64,000 nucleotides of DNA, taken from Curtobacterium ammoniigenes NBRC 101786. GTDB taxonomy: Bacteria; Actinomycetota; Actinomycetes; Actinomycetales; Microbacteriaceae. Position 1 is the stretch's first letter. Every line of letters starts with the position of its first letter. The notes beneath the pieces are model-generated. The model saw nothing but the letters and a program-made list of their open reading frames with translations, searched no databases and was not told the origin of the DNA. The translations under genes and the position numbers were made by a program. The stretch covers positions 1 through 64,000 of the forward strand of contig NZ_BCSV01000006.1 of assembly GCF_001571045.1 (NCBI RefSeq), in the 5' to 3' direction. This document shows positions 15,893 through 23,752 of this stretch, in pieces.

Positions 15893-16500
15893 ACCGCGGC
15901 AATCGAGCCCTCGGCCGCGGAGCGCTGATCGTTGCCGGGTTGGCGCTCATCATCGCCGGCGTGGAGGCGCTGCTCCTGGCCCTCACGCCGTCAGCGCGCC
16001 AGATGTGGCGGACGGCAACGGCAGGGGCCGCGCGGGCGCTCGCGTCGGCAACCCGCGGGCCGAGCGGCGGCGCCGCGGCTGGCCCCGTTTCGGCCTGGTG
16101 GGTCGTGATCGGCGTGTCGACGGCGGTGGCGATCCTCGCAATCGTCGTCCTCGCGACGCGTGGTGGTGGGCGAACCGACGAGGTGATCGTCGACGAAGAC
16201 CGATCTGGCCGGATCCCGGGGGTGGTCCGCGTGTCCACCCCCGCGGTTCAGCGGGCGCTGTCCACTGCGATCGATGCGCTTCCCGAGGTGCAGTCGCTCG
16301 CCGTCGACGTCTACGCGGTGCGGAGAGTCCCGACGATCCGGGTCCGGGTGCGGCCGCATCGAGGCGTCGCGCCTCGACGACTCATTGACGACGTCACGAC
16401 GATCGTCGAGGGGCTCGATGATCTGCTTGGGACCCACCTCCCGGTGCTGCTGCATGTCGCGCGGAGCAGCGGCAACGATCGGGCACCCCGCGTTCGCTGA
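15889..16500 (+). CDS. AmaP-like membrane anchor for Asp23
   Basis: This 203-residue protein has an N-terminal helix (about residues 10-33), a short loop, a second helix (about 66-88) and a C-terminal domain with RVSTPAVQRALSTAIDALPEVQSL. The topology and place at the end of the operon match the alkaline-shock response membrane anchor AmaP, which recruits Asp23 to the membrane. The sequence identity is not obvious by eye, so the call rests on topology and context. Confidence 0.65.
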   Translation: MNRGNRALGRGALIVAGLALIIAGVEALLLALTPSARQMWRTATAGAARALASATRGPSGGAAAGPVSAWWVVIGVSTAVAILAIVVLATRGGGRTDEVIVDEDRSGRIPGVVRVSTPAVQRALSTAIDALPEVQSLAVDVYAVRRVPTIRVRVRPHRGVAPRRLIDDVTTIVEGLDDLLGTHLPVLLHVARSSGNDRAPRVR

Positions 16501-16558
16501 GCTGCGAGGCGGCCGGTGACCGCAGCCGTCCGATCGGTGCGAAAGTGCTGGGGCGGCC

Positions 16559-17884
16559 TCAGAAGTGCACGCCGTGTGATGCCATGAACGGGACCGGATC
16601 CACCGTCGTGCTGCCCCGACGCGTCTCGAAGTGCAGGTGGCACCCGGTCGAGTTCCCTGTCGAGCCGACCAGCGCGACGACCTGACCGGCATTGACGTGC
16701 TGGCCGACGCGGACGCGGATGCCCCCGTCGACGATGTGTCCGTAGGCGGTGGCGGTTCCGTCGGCATGGTCAATGCGCACGAAGTTGCCGTATCCGCCGA
16801 ACCACCCCGTGTACCCGACGGTCCCGCCGGTGGCGGCGACGATGTCCGAGCGGCAGGCGCTCCCGAGGTCGATCCCGTCGTGCTTCGTCGCGACGCCGGT
16901 GATCGGGTGGACGCGCCACCCGTAGGGGCTGGTGATGCTCCCGCCGGCCGGGCGGACCCATCCGGACGGGGTGCCGCCTCCGGCGCCGCTGCCCGGGTCA
17001 CCCCCGCTTCCAGCGCCGCCGCCCGCGCCTGGATTCGGACGATTCGCTGCAGCCGCCGCAGCGGCTGCGGCCGCCCGCGCGGCTTCCCCCGCACGGAATT
17101 CGGCTTCTGTCCGGATGCGACCCGATGTCAAGGTGGCGAGCTGGGCCTGCAGTGTCGCTTGCTGCTGCTCTTGCTCGGCGAGCGCCTTCGCCGCTCGGTC
17201 GGAAGCAGCCTGTGCTTGCTCCATTCGCCGCTGCGCCTCGGCGCGCTGCGCGGCGAGCGCCTGCGTTGCCCGTGCGGCCTGCCGTTGCAGCGCACCAGCG
17301 GACCGAGCGGCCGAGCGTGCAGCGGATTCGATATCAGCGGCCCGGCGGCCGAGTTGTGCGGCAGTGCCGAGCTGGAACAGCAGACCCTCAGTGTCGGTCG
17401 GTGTGCTGATCGCGGCGGCAGCGAGGTCGCGTGCGCCGGATTGGGCACTCCGTGCTGCGAGTGCTCCGGCGAGTGCCGCGTGCGCTTCAGCGCGGAGCTT
17501 CTGCTCGTCGGCGGCATGGTGGAGACGGGCCTCCTCGTCCGCGGCGAGGTCCGCGGCGCGCTGCGCTGCGAAATAGGCGTCACCCTCGCTGCGCGCGACG
17601 CGCTGTGCGTCCGCCGCCGCGCCTTCCAGTTCGGCAAGCGACGTGCGGAGGCGATCGATCGTCGAACGCGTGGAAGCTTCGTTGCCGCGCGCGGCAAGCA
17701 CGTCGGCCCACGAGGGGAACGCCCGGTCGGCGGCGACCGCGGGTTCGGGCGCGGCGATGGCGGCGACCACGGCGGCGACCAGCGCGGCTGCTCGGAGCAC
17801 TCGGCTTTGCCGGTGCGCATGTCGCGCTCCGCGCGGGAGATCGGAGGAGCCGATGCGTGCAAGGCGGACGCGGTAGGAGGGCAC
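16559..17884 (-). CDS. Secreted M23 metallopeptidase with coiled-coil region
   Basis: This 441-residue exported peptidoglycan hydrolase has a signal peptide (about residues 28-52, ending near AVAADRA). A long Ala/Arg/Glu-rich coiled coil (about 60-275) and a Gly/Pro/Ser linker come next. The LytM/M23 domain has zinc ligands in KHDGIDLG and HLHFE. This EnvC/NlpD-like layout is common in cell-division or growth-related hydrolases and their activators. Both zinc motifs are intact, so it is probably active. The GTG start has the Shine-Dalgarno GAAGGA eight bases upstream. Confidence 0.92.
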   Translation of the reverse strand: MPSYRVRLARIGSSDLPRGARHAHRQSRVLRAAALVAAVVAAIAAPEPAVAADRAFPSWADVLAARGNEASTRSTIDRLRTSLAELEGAAADAQRVARSEGDAYFAAQRAADLAADEEARLHHAADEQKLRAEAHAALAGALAARSAQSGARDLAAAAISTPTDTEGLLFQLGTAAQLGRRAADIESAARSAARSAGALQRQAARATQALAAQRAEAQRRMEQAQAASDRAAKALAEQEQQQATLQAQLATLTSGRIRTEAEFRAGEAARAAAAAAAAAANRPNPGAGGGAGSGGDPGSGAGGGTPSGWVRPAGGSITSPYGWRVHPITGVATKHDGIDLGSACRSDIVAATGGTVGYTGWFGGYGNFVRIDHADGTATAYGHIVDGGIRVRVGQHVNAGQVVALVGSTGNSTGCHLHFETRRGSTTVDPVPFMASHGVHF

Positions 17885-17955
17885 GAGACAGTCCTTCAGT
17901 CAGGGTGTCCGGAAATATTACAGAATGCGGCATATCTGCCCAACGTGACAGGATG

Positions 17956-19632
17956 TCACTGGGGAAAGCCGCGCCTCCTGAGTTCGGCGATCCCGGACGA
18001 GCGCACCGCCGAGGCGAGCGTGTGCGCGCCGGCTGTTCCGGCGTAGTCCCAGATGTCGTACCCGGTGCAGTGCGTCACGCGTGCCGGCTTCCCGAGGCGG
18101 TCCTCGACCGGCACCGACCAGACATCGCCCGCACCGACGACGACGTACGTCGGATGCGCCCACCGATAGGCGCCGAGATCGTTCAACCACGGGTAGACGT
18201 GGAAGTTCGAGCGAACCTGCAGGAGGTCGACGCTCGGATCCCCGTACGCGGCGAGCGGCCTGACCGTCCAGTACTGCCCGACCCCCTGCACCGATCGCGA
18301 CCCCACCCATCGGTCGAGGCACTGCGCCGGGTCGTAGGCGGCCGCGCGGACCGTGGCCACGGCCGGCGGCGCGAGCGTCGCCCCGAGCGCGAGGGCGATC
18401 ACCGCGCCGACCGTGGTGAGTACTCGGCCGAGCCGGAAGCGTCGCGCCACCCGCGTCGGGCGAACCGTCGTCCGGACGAGCTCGGCGACGGCAATGAAGC
18501 CGACGAGCAGCATCACGACGATCGGCTCCAGGTAACGAGGCGTGTTCGAGCCCGAGACGATCACACCGACCGAGAGTGCGGCGACGGTGACGACGGAGAG
18601 GCTCGACGCGACGAGCACCGGGAGTGCGGTGCGAACGCGCCACGACCAGACCATTCCGCCGACGCCGAGGAGGACGCCCGCGAAGAGGAGCACCAGCTCA
18701 GCAGCGCTCGCGGGGGTTCCGGTCATGCTGTCCGTGACTTGCGCGAAGAACTCGACCGTCGCGGCGGCCCGCTCCGGCTTGACGTACGAGCCGGGGGTGA
18801 GGGTGACGAATCGGGCGAACGGGATCCGCCCGAGATAGCCGAGCGACGCGCCGATGCCGACCGAGGCCGTCACCAGGACGCCGGCACGGATCGGAACGCG
18901 GCGAAGAACCACCAGCAGCCACATAGTGACGATCGCAGGGCCTGCGGACCATGGCACGTACAGCGGATTGGACAGCGTGACTGCCGCGGCAACGACCGCG
19001 AGGACGATCATCGGCAGGAGCGGGACGCGCTCCGGCACGAGGAGGGTCGAGCGCAGGATCCTCAGGACGAGCGCGACGCTGCCCAGCGTGGCGAGCAGCG
19101 CGCCGTAGTAATACGTCGTCGTCAACAGCAGGGAGGCCAACTCCAGATTCGTCGGCGAGCTGTCGGACTCGAGGAACACCAGGAGCGTCAGCAGAGCCAG
19201 CGCGGCGGCGGCGACGGCGATCCGGTCGCGCTGTCGTGCCGCGGGCATGAGCTGCGCGGCGACCGCACGAAGGAGCGGATACACGGCCAGCAGAATGAGG
19301 AAGCCGTTCAATGCCAATGCTTGCTGCGGGGTCGCCGTCACCGCCGCGCAGGCGAGGTAGACCGGGATCTCCGGGATCACGAAGAGCGTCGGCGACATGG
19401 CCCACTCGATCGGCAGACCTGCTTGCATCGCTCGTCGGATGAGCGGGAGGAGCACCGAGTCCGCGTTGTACCAGAGCAGTGCAACACGAGGAGTGACGAG
19501 AACGTGCCAGAGGGCCGCGATGGTGAGCGCGACAGCCGTCGCAGCACCGAGCACCTCGGCGGCGAGCGCTCCGCGGCGACGGTCATCGGCCTGCCGTGGT
19601 CCGGCAGGATCCATCCGCCGGAGATCACTCAT
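17956..19632 (-). CDS. Polytopic membrane protein, possible GT-C glycosyltransferase
   Basis: This 558-residue protein has roughly ten to twelve membrane helices and a C-terminal extracytoplasmic domain of about 110 residues. An acidic motif in the first loop (WYNADSVLLP) and the overall topology resemble GT-C glycosyltransferases that use lipid-linked sugars, but no family signature proves it. The ATG at 19632 lies seven bases after TACGCT with no Shine-Dalgarno sequence. It is divergent from pyrE. A cell-wall polysaccharide function is an inference. Confidence 0.75.
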   Translation of the reverse strand: MSDLRRMDPAGPRQADDRRRGALAAEVLGAATAVALTIAALWHVLVTPRVALLWYNADSVLLPLIRRAMQAGLPIEWAMSPTLFVIPEIPVYLACAAVTATPQQALALNGFLILLAVYPLLRAVAAQLMPAARQRDRIAVAAAALALLTLLVFLESDSSPTNLELASLLLTTTYYYGALLATLGSVALVLRILRSTLLVPERVPLLPMIVLAVVAAAVTLSNPLYVPWSAGPAIVTMWLLVVLRRVPIRAGVLVTASVGIGASLGYLGRIPFARFVTLTPGSYVKPERAAATVEFFAQVTDSMTGTPASAAELVLLFAGVLLGVGGMVWSWRVRTALPVLVASSLSVVTVAALSVGVIVSGSNTPRYLEPIVVMLLVGFIAVAELVRTTVRPTRVARRFRLGRVLTTVGAVIALALGATLAPPAVATVRAAAYDPAQCLDRWVGSRSVQGVGQYWTVRPLAAYGDPSVDLLQVRSNFHVYPWLNDLGAYRWAHPTYVVVGAGDVWSVPVEDRLGKPARVTHCTGYDIWDYAGTAGAHTLASAVRSSGIAELRRRGFPQ

Positions 19633-19639
19633 GGAGGGG

Positions 19640-19645
19640 AGCGTA
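19640..19645 (-). promoter_or_regulatory. -10 box TACGCT, leaderless membrane-protein gene
   Basis: TACGCT on the minus strand lies seven bases before the ATG at 19632, so transcription should begin at or beside the start codon. Confidence 0.5.
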
Positions 19646-19690
19646 CCTGTCCCGGTTCCGGGCTGACTGTCGTGCGCAGGGACGCCGCGA

Positions 19691-19696
19691 TACCCT
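19691..19696 (+). promoter_or_regulatory. -10 box TACCCT, pyrE
   Basis: TACCCT lies eight bases before the GTG of pyrE at 19705. No Shine-Dalgarno sequence is present, which fits a leaderless transcript. Confidence 0.45.
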
Positions 19697-19704
19697 GGGT
19701 CGTT

Positions 19705-20256
19705 GTGAATGACGCACGCGCGAAGCTGATCGACCACATCACCGCTGAAGCGGTGTTCCACGGCGACTTCACGCTCACCAGCGGCAAGAAGGCGTCGTAC
19801 TACATCGATCTTCGCAAGGTCAGCCTGGATCACCGTGTGGCGCCGCTCATCGGTCAGGTGATGACCGATCTGATCGCGCCGATCCCCGACGTCGCCGCCG
19901 TCGGCGGATTGACCATGGGTGCCGATCCGATCGCCACGGCCGTGCTGCATCAAGCCGCGGCGCGTGGGCTCACGTACGACGCCTTCGTCGTTCGGAAAGA
20001 GCCCAAAGACCACGGTCGCGGACGGCAGGTCGAAGGACCGGATGTCGCGGGTCGGCGCGTTGTCGTGCTCGAGGACACGTCGACGACGGGGGGCTCACCG
20101 CTGAAAGCGGCAGCCGCACTCGAGCGTGAGGGCGCGATCATCGCAGCGGTCGCCGTTGTCGTCGACCGCGCGACGGGCGCGCGGGAGACGATCGAAGCAG
20201 CCGGATACCCGTACTTCGCCGCGATCGGACTCGCTGACCTGGGGCTGGCCCCGTGA
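19705..20256 (+). CDS. pyrE: Orotate phosphoribosyltransferase
   Basis: This 183-residue enzyme joins orotate to PRPP to give OMP in pyrimidine synthesis. The PRPP-binding motif is VVVLEDTSTTGGSPLKAA. Other family segments are FTLTSGKKASYYIDLR, GGLTMGADPIA and VVRKEPKDHGRGRQVEG. The start is GTG, and the true N-terminus is much shorter than the open frame. The stop overlaps the start of the next gene (GTGA), so an unrelated-looking Pro-rich membrane protein is translationally coupled to it. Confidence 0.94.
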   Translation: MNDARAKLIDHITAEAVFHGDFTLTSGKKASYYIDLRKVSLDHRVAPLIGQVMTDLIAPIPDVAAVGGLTMGADPIATAVLHQAAARGLTYDAFVVRKEPKDHGRGRQVEGPDVAGRRVVVLEDTSTTGGSPLKAAAALEREGAIIAAVAVVVDRATGARETIEAAGYPYFAAIGLADLGLAP

Positions 20257-21989
20257 CGGGACCAGACGAGCGCGCTGGCCAGGGCTCGGACGAGCATCGC
20301 GGGACCGGCGGCGAACGAGACGGGGCTCCTGACGACGACCGGACCGCCGCGTTCCCGGTGCTGCCGTCCGCCTCGTCCATCTTCGGCGAGGCACCGACCA
20401 GGGAACAGTGGGCCACCCGCCGGGAGCGGCGCGCGGCCGAGCGCTTCCGGAATGCAGATGGCGTTCCGAGGGAGGAGCCGACGCCGCCCGCAGCGCCCGA
20501 GCCGCCTGTTGCGCCCGGGCCGCCTGTTGCGCCTGAGCCTCCCTCGGTGCCCGCTCCACCTGCTGCGCCGGTGCCACCTGTCTCGTCTGCTTCACGCCCT
20601 CCGCTCGTCATTCCTGAACCCGCTGCGACGCCGCCCGAGCCGCGGAGCGCGCATCCGCTGGCGATCGAGCTGCCCACTGCGAGAGCGCATCGCGACGAGC
20701 GGCGTTCGCTCTCGCAGCAGGTGGACGCTGTCCGACGGGCGGCGGATCCGAACGGCGACGGGCGCACGGACGTCGACTGGCTCGGTCGAGCTCGCGCCGA
20801 CGCGGAGCAGACGCCAGCTGCTCCGGAGGTGCTTCCGCCGGCAGCACAGCCGAGCCCTCCCGATGGGGCGCACGCGGCGATACACGACGCGCCGACCGAT
20901 GACATTCCGGTCGTGACCGGTCCGATGCTGCCGGTGCCGCCGACGATCGCCGACCGATCCGCGGTCGACGAACCGCCGAGCTTCACCGATCTCCTCCGAC
21001 AACCCGTTCCGCCGCCCGTGCGACATCGGGTCCCGCCACAGCTCCCGCCGCTTGGCGCTCCCGCGCCCGAGGCGGAGGCCCACCTCCCTGCCGAGGAAGC
21101 GTCGGTGGCCGCGAAGGCCGCGCGAGTGCCTTCCGAGGAAGTGCCGGTGGTCGCCGAGGCCGCGCCAGTGCCTCCCGAGGCATCGCCGGCTGTCCCAGAG
21201 CGCGCTCCGACGTTCGGCGAGGCGCCGGAGGACGTACGAACCCAGGCGTTCACGCTCCCGCCGTCGACGTCTGCTCCTCCTCGCCCAGAGGAATCCGCGC
21301 CGAGCATCGACGAGATACTCGGCCTCAGCGCTCCGCCCGCGCCCAACCCGCCCGCGCCGATCCCACCGGCGAGCCGTCCGTCGCGGACCGCGCCACTGGA
21401 TACTCCCGCGCCGTCGCCGTTCGTCCCCCCGTCAGCGCGTCCGGGCGCTTCACAGTCGTGGGCCGCCCCTGGGGACTCCGACACAGCCTCCGCGGCCGAC
21501 ATCGACCAGTCCGAGTGGGATGGCCGTGAGACGAGCGACACGAGCGCCATCCGCGCAGTGTTCGGCACCGGCGCTCTACACACGGTCGACGCGCCGGAAC
21601 GGGACCCGTTCGACAATCAGACGCGAATGATGCCCGTGGTCGACCGGGCCCCCGGCTCGCTCCCGCCCGAGGCCGCACCGAGACCGGTGCAGTTCATGAA
21701 CGACGGGTTCGCGCGCCTGCAGTCCGAAGGCCGCCGCGGGAAGCAGCTGCTCGTGTGGGGTGCGATCGTCATCATCGTCGTCATGATCGTCGCGGTGTTC
21801 CTCCTCACGCGGTGGATCATCGGCGGCGACATCAGCAACCACCAGTCGCCGTCGCCGTCGCCGTCGTCGTCGTCGCAATCAGCGACCCCGAAGGCGGCCG
21901 GGGTCTGGAATCAGAGCTCGGACTCGACCGGGCCGCTCGCGACGAGCTCGTGGACACCCTCGATGATCTCGCTCGGACGGAACGGATAG
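20253..21989 (+). CDS. Proline-rich single-pass membrane protein of unknown function
   Basis: This 578-residue protein is mostly low-complexity. The cytoplasmic part is rich in Pro, Ala and Glu, with PEPPVAPGPP-type repeats near residues 75-105 and again from about 270. One membrane helix (about residues 495-520, LLVWGAIVIIVVMIVAVFLL) precedes a Ser/Pro-rich outer tail of some 55 residues. I recognise no domain. The N-terminal TREQWATRRERRAAERFR is the only strongly basic segment. The GTG start is coupled to the pyrE stop. The last 79 bases overlap the opposite-strand HAD gene. Confidence 0.75.
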   Translation: MTGPDERAGQGSDEHRGTGGERDGAPDDDRTAAFPVLPSASSIFGEAPTREQWATRRERRAAERFRNADGVPREEPTPPAAPEPPVAPGPPVAPEPPSVPAPPAAPVPPVSSASRPPLVIPEPAATPPEPRSAHPLAIELPTARAHRDERRSLSQQVDAVRRAADPNGDGRTDVDWLGRARADAEQTPAAPEVLPPAAQPSPPDGAHAAIHDAPTDDIPVVTGPMLPVPPTIADRSAVDEPPSFTDLLRQPVPPPVRHRVPPQLPPLGAPAPEAEAHLPAEEASVAAKAARVPSEEVPVVAEAAPVPPEASPAVPERAPTFGEAPEDVRTQAFTLPPSTSAPPRPEESAPSIDEILGLSAPPAPNPPAPIPPASRPSRTAPLDTPAPSPFVPPSARPGASQSWAAPGDSDTASAADIDQSEWDGRETSDTSAIRAVFGTGALHTVDAPERDPFDNQTRMMPVVDRAPGSLPPEAAPRPVQFMNDGFARLQSEGRRGKQLLVWGAIVIIVVMIVAVFLLTRWIIGGDISNHQSPSPSPSSSSQSATPKAAGVWNQSSDSTGPLATSSWTPSMISLGRNG

Positions 21990-22711
21990 CGTTCGACCTC
22001 GGTCATGTCGCTGATGCCGGTCATGACGAGCACCGTGTGCAGGCCCGCCTCGATTCCGGCCTGGACGTCGGTGTCCATTCGGTCCCCGATCATGCCGGTG
22101 TTCTCCGAGTGCGCCCCGATGCGGTTCATGGCCGATCGGAACATCATCGGATTCGGTTTCCCGACCACGTAGGGTTGTTTGCCGGTCGCTTTCTCGATCA
22201 GCGCCGCGATGGCTCCGGTGGCGGGCAGAATGCCTTCTGTGCTCGGTCCGGTCGCGTCCGGGTTCGTCACAATGAACCGCGCGCCGTCACGGATCAGACG
22301 GATCGCCTTTGTGATTGCTTCGAACGAGTAATTCCTGGTCTCGCCGACCACGACGTAGTCCGGGTCGGTCTCCGTCATGATGAACCCGGCCTCGTGGAGC
22401 GCAGTCGTCATGCCGGCCTCACCGATGACGAACGCGGAACCACCTGGCATCTGCGATGCGCAGAAGTCGGCGGTGGCGAGCGCGGAGGTCCAGATGCGGT
22501 CCTCCGGGACGTCGAGCCCCGAATACCGCAGTCGCGCGCTGAGATCTCTCGGCGTGAAGATCGAGTTGTTGGTCAGCACCAGGAACGGGGTTCCGGTGTC
22601 GAGCCACTGTCGAATGAGCTCTGGCGCTCCTTTGAGCGCGGTGTTCTCATGGACGAGAACCCCGTCCATGTCCGTGAGCCAGCATTCGACCTCGTCCCGT
22701 CGTGCCACCAT
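21911..22711 (-). CDS. HAD-IIA phosphatase, NagD-like
   Basis: This 266-residue enzyme shows the HAD-IIA pattern: motif I LTDMDGVLVHEN, motif II VLTNNS, Lys in VGKPNPMMF and motif IV GDRMDTDVQAG. NagD-type proteins dephosphorylate nucleotides or sugar phosphates. The substrate here is not evident. The ATG at 22711 places motif I near residue 14. A TATGGT box lies six bases upstream, with no Shine-Dalgarno sequence. Its 3' end overlaps the Pro-rich protein gene by 79 bases in convergent orientation. Confidence 0.92.
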   Translation of the reverse strand: MVARRDEVECWLTDMDGVLVHENTALKGAPELIRQWLDTGTPFLVLTNNSIFTPRDLSARLRYSGLDVPEDRIWTSALATADFCASQMPGGSAFVIGEAGMTTALHEAGFIMTETDPDYVVVGETRNYSFEAITKAIRLIRDGARFIVTNPDATGPSTEGILPATGAIAALIEKATGKQPYVVGKPNPMMFRSAMNRIGAHSENTGMIGDRMDTDVQAGIEAGLHTVLVMTGISDMTEVERYPFRPSEIIEGVHELVASGPVESEL

Positions 22712-22717
22712 GCGCTC

Positions 22718-22723
22718 ACCATA
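22718..22723 (-). promoter_or_regulatory. -10 box TATGGT, leaderless NagD-like gene
   Basis: TATGGT on the minus strand lies six bases upstream of the ATG at 22711. Confidence 0.55.
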
Positions 22724-22740
22724 TCGGCCGGGCGTCGCCG

Positions 22741-22746
22741 TACGCT
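22741..22746 (+). promoter_or_regulatory. -10 box TACGCT, leaderless SpoU methyltransferase gene
   Basis: TACGCT lies six bases upstream of the GTG at 22753. A GGAGG sequence abuts the GTG too closely to act as a ribosome site, which supports a leaderless start. The two opposing -10 boxes of this divergent pair are only 17 bp apart. Confidence 0.5.
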
Positions 22747-22752
22747 CGGAGG

Positions 22753-23424
22753 GTGACCGACCGCCTCCCGTCCGACCCGCAGCGAGTCGCAACCATGCCG
22801 CCGCCGTCCCCAGAGCAGACGACCCACGGCGTCGGACCGCATCCGCGGCCGTGGCCCGTCGGTCCGCAGTGGGACCCCGATCTCCTCGAGCATGGCGACA
22901 GCCGGAACGTTGTCGACGCCTACCGGTACTGGACGATGGAGGCCATCGTGGCGGACCTGGATACGCGTCGGCACCGCTTCGACGTGGCGATCGAGAACTG
23001 GCAGCATGACCTGAACATCGGATCGATCGTTCGGACCGCGAACGCGTTCCTGGCGGGAACCGTGCACATCGTCGGTCGACGCCGGTGGAACAAGCGGGGC
23101 GCCATGGTGACCGATCGCTATCAACACGTGCGGTACCACGCGGACATCGACACATTCGTCGCTGCCATGCGCGAGGACGCGCGTCCGATCATTGCGATCG
23201 ACAACCTGCCCGGTGCGCAATTCGTTGAGCGCGTGACGGTACCGGAACGCTGCGTGTTTCTCTTCGGTCAGGAGGGGCCCGGTCTGTCCGACGCTGCCCT
23301 CGCGGCCGCCGATACGCATCTGGCGATCGCGCAGTTCGGTTCGACGCGGAGCATCAACGCCTCAGCCGCCGCAGCGATCGTCATGCACGCCTGGGTCCGG
23401 GAGCATGCGTCGTTGCCCGAATAA
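22753..23424 (+). CDS. SpoU/TrmH-family RNA 2'-O-methyltransferase
   Basis: This 223-residue enzyme is predicted to methylate a ribose in tRNA or rRNA using SAM. The three SpoU motifs are visible: LNIGSIVRTANAF (motif 1), FLFGQEGPGLS (motif 2) and SINASAAAAIVMHAW (motif 3), with the knotted SAM site formed by the last two. The N-terminal 50 residues are Pro-rich and may be partly untranslated if the ATG at 22795 is used. The target nucleotide is unknown. Confidence 0.88.
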   Translation: MTDRLPSDPQRVATMPPPSPEQTTHGVGPHPRPWPVGPQWDPDLLEHGDSRNVVDAYRYWTMEAIVADLDTRRHRFDVAIENWQHDLNIGSIVRTANAFLAGTVHIVGRRRWNKRGAMVTDRYQHVRYHADIDTFVAAMREDARPIIAIDNLPGAQFVERVTVPERCVFLFGQEGPGLSDAALAAADTHLAIAQFGSTRSINASAAAAIVMHAWVREHASLPE

Positions 23425-23485
23425 TCTTGGTTGCGCTAGAAGGATAAGTATTTAGCCAAACTAGCGATCGTGCGATCATGAGGTC

Positions 23486-23653
23486 ATGCACGATCGGAAG
23501 AATCTCGCTCTCCTCCGTCAGAACCCGATGGAATGGCGCCGCCACGGCCTCACGCCACCCGCTGCCCTGCAGGCGATGGTCGAGGCGCGCGTGCGCAGCT
23601 ACGACCCGGCCCCGAGCACCGAACCGAGCTACGCGGACTTCTTCGCCGCCTGA
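23486..23653 (+). CDS. Small ORF, 55 residues, unknown
   Basis: This ORF is shorter than usual annotation limits but looks real. It begins MHDRKNLALLRQNPMEWRRH and ends PSYADFFAA. Third codon positions are strongly G/C, like its neighbours, and the protein has an amphipathic basic first half and an acidic C-terminus. Upstream is an unusually AT-rich stretch (23421-23480) with TATTTAGCCAAACTA-like dyad symmetry and a CGCTAG/CTAGCG repeat, suggesting its own regulated promoter. GAGG lies three bases before the ATG. It precedes purA by about 100 bases. I cannot assign a function. Confidence 0.55.
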   Translation: MHDRKNLALLRQNPMEWRRHGLTPPAALQAMVEARVRSYDPAPSTEPSYADFFAA

Positions 23654-23671
23654 CCTCCCGACACCGCCCCT

Positions 23672-23738
23672 CCTTGGCGAGTCGATAGACTCGGGTGGAC
23701 CACCGGCCGGCCCGGTCGTGTGCGGTCCTCCGCCAAGG
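23672..23738 (+). promoter_or_regulatory. purA promoter and leader inverted repeat
   Basis: A -10-like TAGACT (23686-23691) precedes purA. CCTTGGCG (23672-23679) is perfectly complementary to CGCCAAGG (23731-23738), whose end touches the Shine-Dalgarno region (AGGAG, 23740-23744). A second pair, GGACC and GGTCC, lies inside. The repeat could be an operator or, in read-through RNA from the small ORF, a structure masking the ribosome site. Confidence 0.35.
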
Positions 23739-23752
23739 TGAGGAGAACCACC

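Noticed and set aside
17431-19704. Very long open frame before pyrE
   Set aside because: It is antisense to the M23 peptidase and the membrane protein, and only the last 183 codons resemble a real protein.
22702-23424. Longer start for the SpoU methyltransferase at 22702
   Set aside because: It overlaps the divergent NagD-like gene start and lies upstream of the TACGCT -10 box, which fits a start at 22753.
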